A DNA stretch of 64,000 bases. Source: JBJMQS01 sp045802605. GTDB taxonomy: Bacteria > Planctomycetota > Planctomycetia > Gemmatales > Gemmataceae. Position 1 is the stretch's first letter. Each line of letters starts with the position of its first letter. The translations under genes and the position numbers were made by a program. Below the pieces are notes generated by a model. The model was not told the origin of the DNA. It made no database searches and worked only from the letters and a program-made list of their open reading frames with translations. The stretch spans positions 1-64,000 of the forward strand of contig JBJMQS010000050.1 in assembly GCA_045802605.1 (NCBI GenBank). The letters are read 5' to 3'. Below are positions 62,740-64,000 of the stretch, in pieces.

Positions 62740-64000
62740 ATGGCTTTGAAGTTCCTCAGACTCTCTCGCCGCGGACGCGAACGCTTGCAGCTTTGGCGCA
62801 GGCGTTTCGTGAATGCCGTGGTTTATCCCTGGGACTTAATCGTCGGCAGCTTTTCCTGGATGGGCCGCACGATCGCGCGGGCCTGGGGTAGCCGGCATCT
62901 GCGATACATGCTTCAGGGGCTGCCGGCGCTCTTTGCGACTGTTGGTGTCTTGGTTCTTACCGTCGCTGTGTGGGGCCAAGATCCTTCGCTATTGGCGATC
63001 TTGTATCGAATCGATGCATCGAAGGCCTTGAGCAACCAAGATTTCGACGTCGCACGGACGATGGCGGAAAAAGCGATCGCACTGGACAATCCAAAGTCTG
63101 AAGACGCCAATCCGGATGACCAGTTTCTCCTGATCAAGGCGCTTGAAGGAAAGAAGACGCCAGAAAGTCTTGAGCATGCATATGCGATCGTGAAGAACTT
63201 GGCACCAGACGATCGAACCGGTTACCCACAGGCCCACATCTGGTTAGCGGAATATGTCTTCAAGTCATTTGGCCCCAACGACGTAACGCTCCGATTCGTG
63301 GAGAACCACTACCGGCGAGCCTACGCCGGCGCCAAGGATCGCAGTCCCGACAGCCCCTGGGTTAAAGTGGCGGCACAAGGCTTGGGCATCACTCTGTTGA
63401 CCGAAGGCCGCGCCCTTGAAGCGGAGCCATACCTGCGCGAATGTGCCGACCGATTCCCGGTCCAAAAGCTTAATCTCGGACTGATCTACCGGGCGACGAA
63501 TCGCCCCGACGATGCCAAGCGAATGTATGAAGACGTCGCCGAGTATTACCGAAAAAAGGCCATTACGACTTTGGATGACCACGATTCGAGATTTGTCTGG
63601 GTGCAGGCCTTGCGAAGCTTGGAAAAATTCGACGAGGCTCTCGAAGTACTCAATCAAGGCATGACCTTGAAGCCTTCCGACGACCGATATCGCAAAACCA
63701 TCGCGGACGTCTATTTCGAAAAAGAAGCAAAGCTGGCGCGCCGCCCCGATTCGTCGTTGGCCGAGCGGTTTGGGCTCATCCAGTCTGGCTTAACGCTCGT
63801 GCCAAACCACCCGCACCTTTTGAATCGTTTATTCGACATCTCAATGCAGAAAGGCGAGGAGGCGGAAAAATCGCAGAAACTGATCCGCGATTTGCTGAAT
63901 AATGGTGCCGTCGCCCCGATCCTTCATTTCCTGTTGGGCACGCAAGCATTCAACGACGGAAAGTTGGAAGAAGCCAAGCTGCACTGGGAAACGGCCTACA
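62740..64000 (+). CDS. Membrane-anchored TPR protein (cut by window end)
   Basis: At least 420 residues, open to the window end. The N-terminal region is basic (LRLSRRGRERLQLWRRRF), then one membrane helix (LPALFATVGVLVLTVAVWG), and then helical pairs of TPR type, for instance DFDVARTMAEKAIALDN, EGRALEAEPYLRECADRFP and FDEALEVLNQGMTLKP. The ATG lies 18 bases after the exosortase stop, with AAGGG about 10 bases before it. TPR proteins of this sort are frequent neighbours of exosortase genes (PrsT type), so a role in the sorting and polysaccharide machinery is likely. The C-terminus is not in view. Confidence 0.85.
   Translation, partial: MALKFLRLSRRGRERLQLWRRRFVNAVVYPWDLIVGSFSWMGRTIARAWGSRHLRYMLQGLPALFATVGVLVLTVAVWGQDPSLLAILYRIDASKALSNQDFDVARTMAEKAIALDNPKSEDANPDDQFLLIKALEGKKTPESLEHAYAIVKNLAPDDRTGYPQAHIWLAEYVFKSFGPNDVTLRFVENHYRRAYAGAKDRSPDSPWVKVAAQGLGITLLTEGRALEAEPYLRECADRFPVQKLNLGLIYRATNRPDDAKRMYEDVAEYYRKKAITTLDDHDSRFVWVQALRSLEKFDEALEVLNQGMTLKPSDDRYRKTIADVYFEKEAKLARRPDSSLAERFGLIQSGLTLVPNHPHLLNRLFDISMQKGEEAEKSQKLIRDLLNNGAVAPILHFLLGTQAFNDGKLEEAKLHWETAY

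Overview
The window reads as chromosomal DNA of a planctomycete, probably of the Gemmata/Zavarzinella type. The pointers are PEP-CTERM secreted proteins together with an exosortase, a TIGR03067-like protein, giant FG-GAP surface proteins with an LESR N-terminal motif, fusions of cytochrome c with copper monooxygenase, and short dispersed palindromic or tandem repeats that sometimes enter coding sequence. The organism is inferred from gene content only; no rRNA is present. One tRNA (Lys, TTT) is visible. I see no CRISPR array, no phage and no complete insertion sequence.

Layout. 1-2.7 kb: a palindromic repeat, then a minus-strand operon of selB and two small membrane proteins. 2.8-7.1 kb: a plus-strand operon with a good sigma70-type promoter, holding two PEP-CTERM proteins, a redoxin lipoprotein and a cytochrome c/copper monooxygenase/TPR protein, closed by a hairpin. 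7.1-10.1 kb: a TIGR03067-like secreted protein, nadC-birA, and a ferredoxin. 10.2-12.4 kb: three Tad-type pseudopilin-like genes. 12.4-24.4 kb: housekeeping and conserved genes (U32 peptidase-like rRNA hydroxylase relative, GNAT, lipoprotein, ferredoxin-MBL fusion, a second redoxin/cytochrome/monooxygenase protein that is fused here, trxB, tRNA-Lys, pyruvate-oxidase-like enzyme). 24.7-29.3 kb: an RND efflux adaptor and pump. 29.3-41.6 kb: two giant repeat-rich surface proteins facing away from each other, with small secreted or membrane proteins between and after them.

41.7-48.2 kb: a TPR protein followed by a tightly coupled four-gene cassette of two short WXG100-like helical proteins, one coiled-coil protein and a 1318-residue EccC/FtsK-like ATPase with two membrane helices. 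This looks like a minimal type VII (ESX)-like secretion module and is the best candidate for a little-described system.

48.2-64 kb: an exopolysaccharide locus with two FkbM methyltransferases, a WcaF-like acetyltransferase, four glycosyltransferases plus a WbuB-like one, Wzy-like and Wzx-like membrane proteins, a GDP-mannose 3,5-epimerase homologue, an exosortase fused to an EpsI-like domain, and a TPR protein cut by the window end. Exosortases usually sit in such loci; the two PEP-CTERM proteins at 2.8-4.1 kb are likely substrates of this enzyme.
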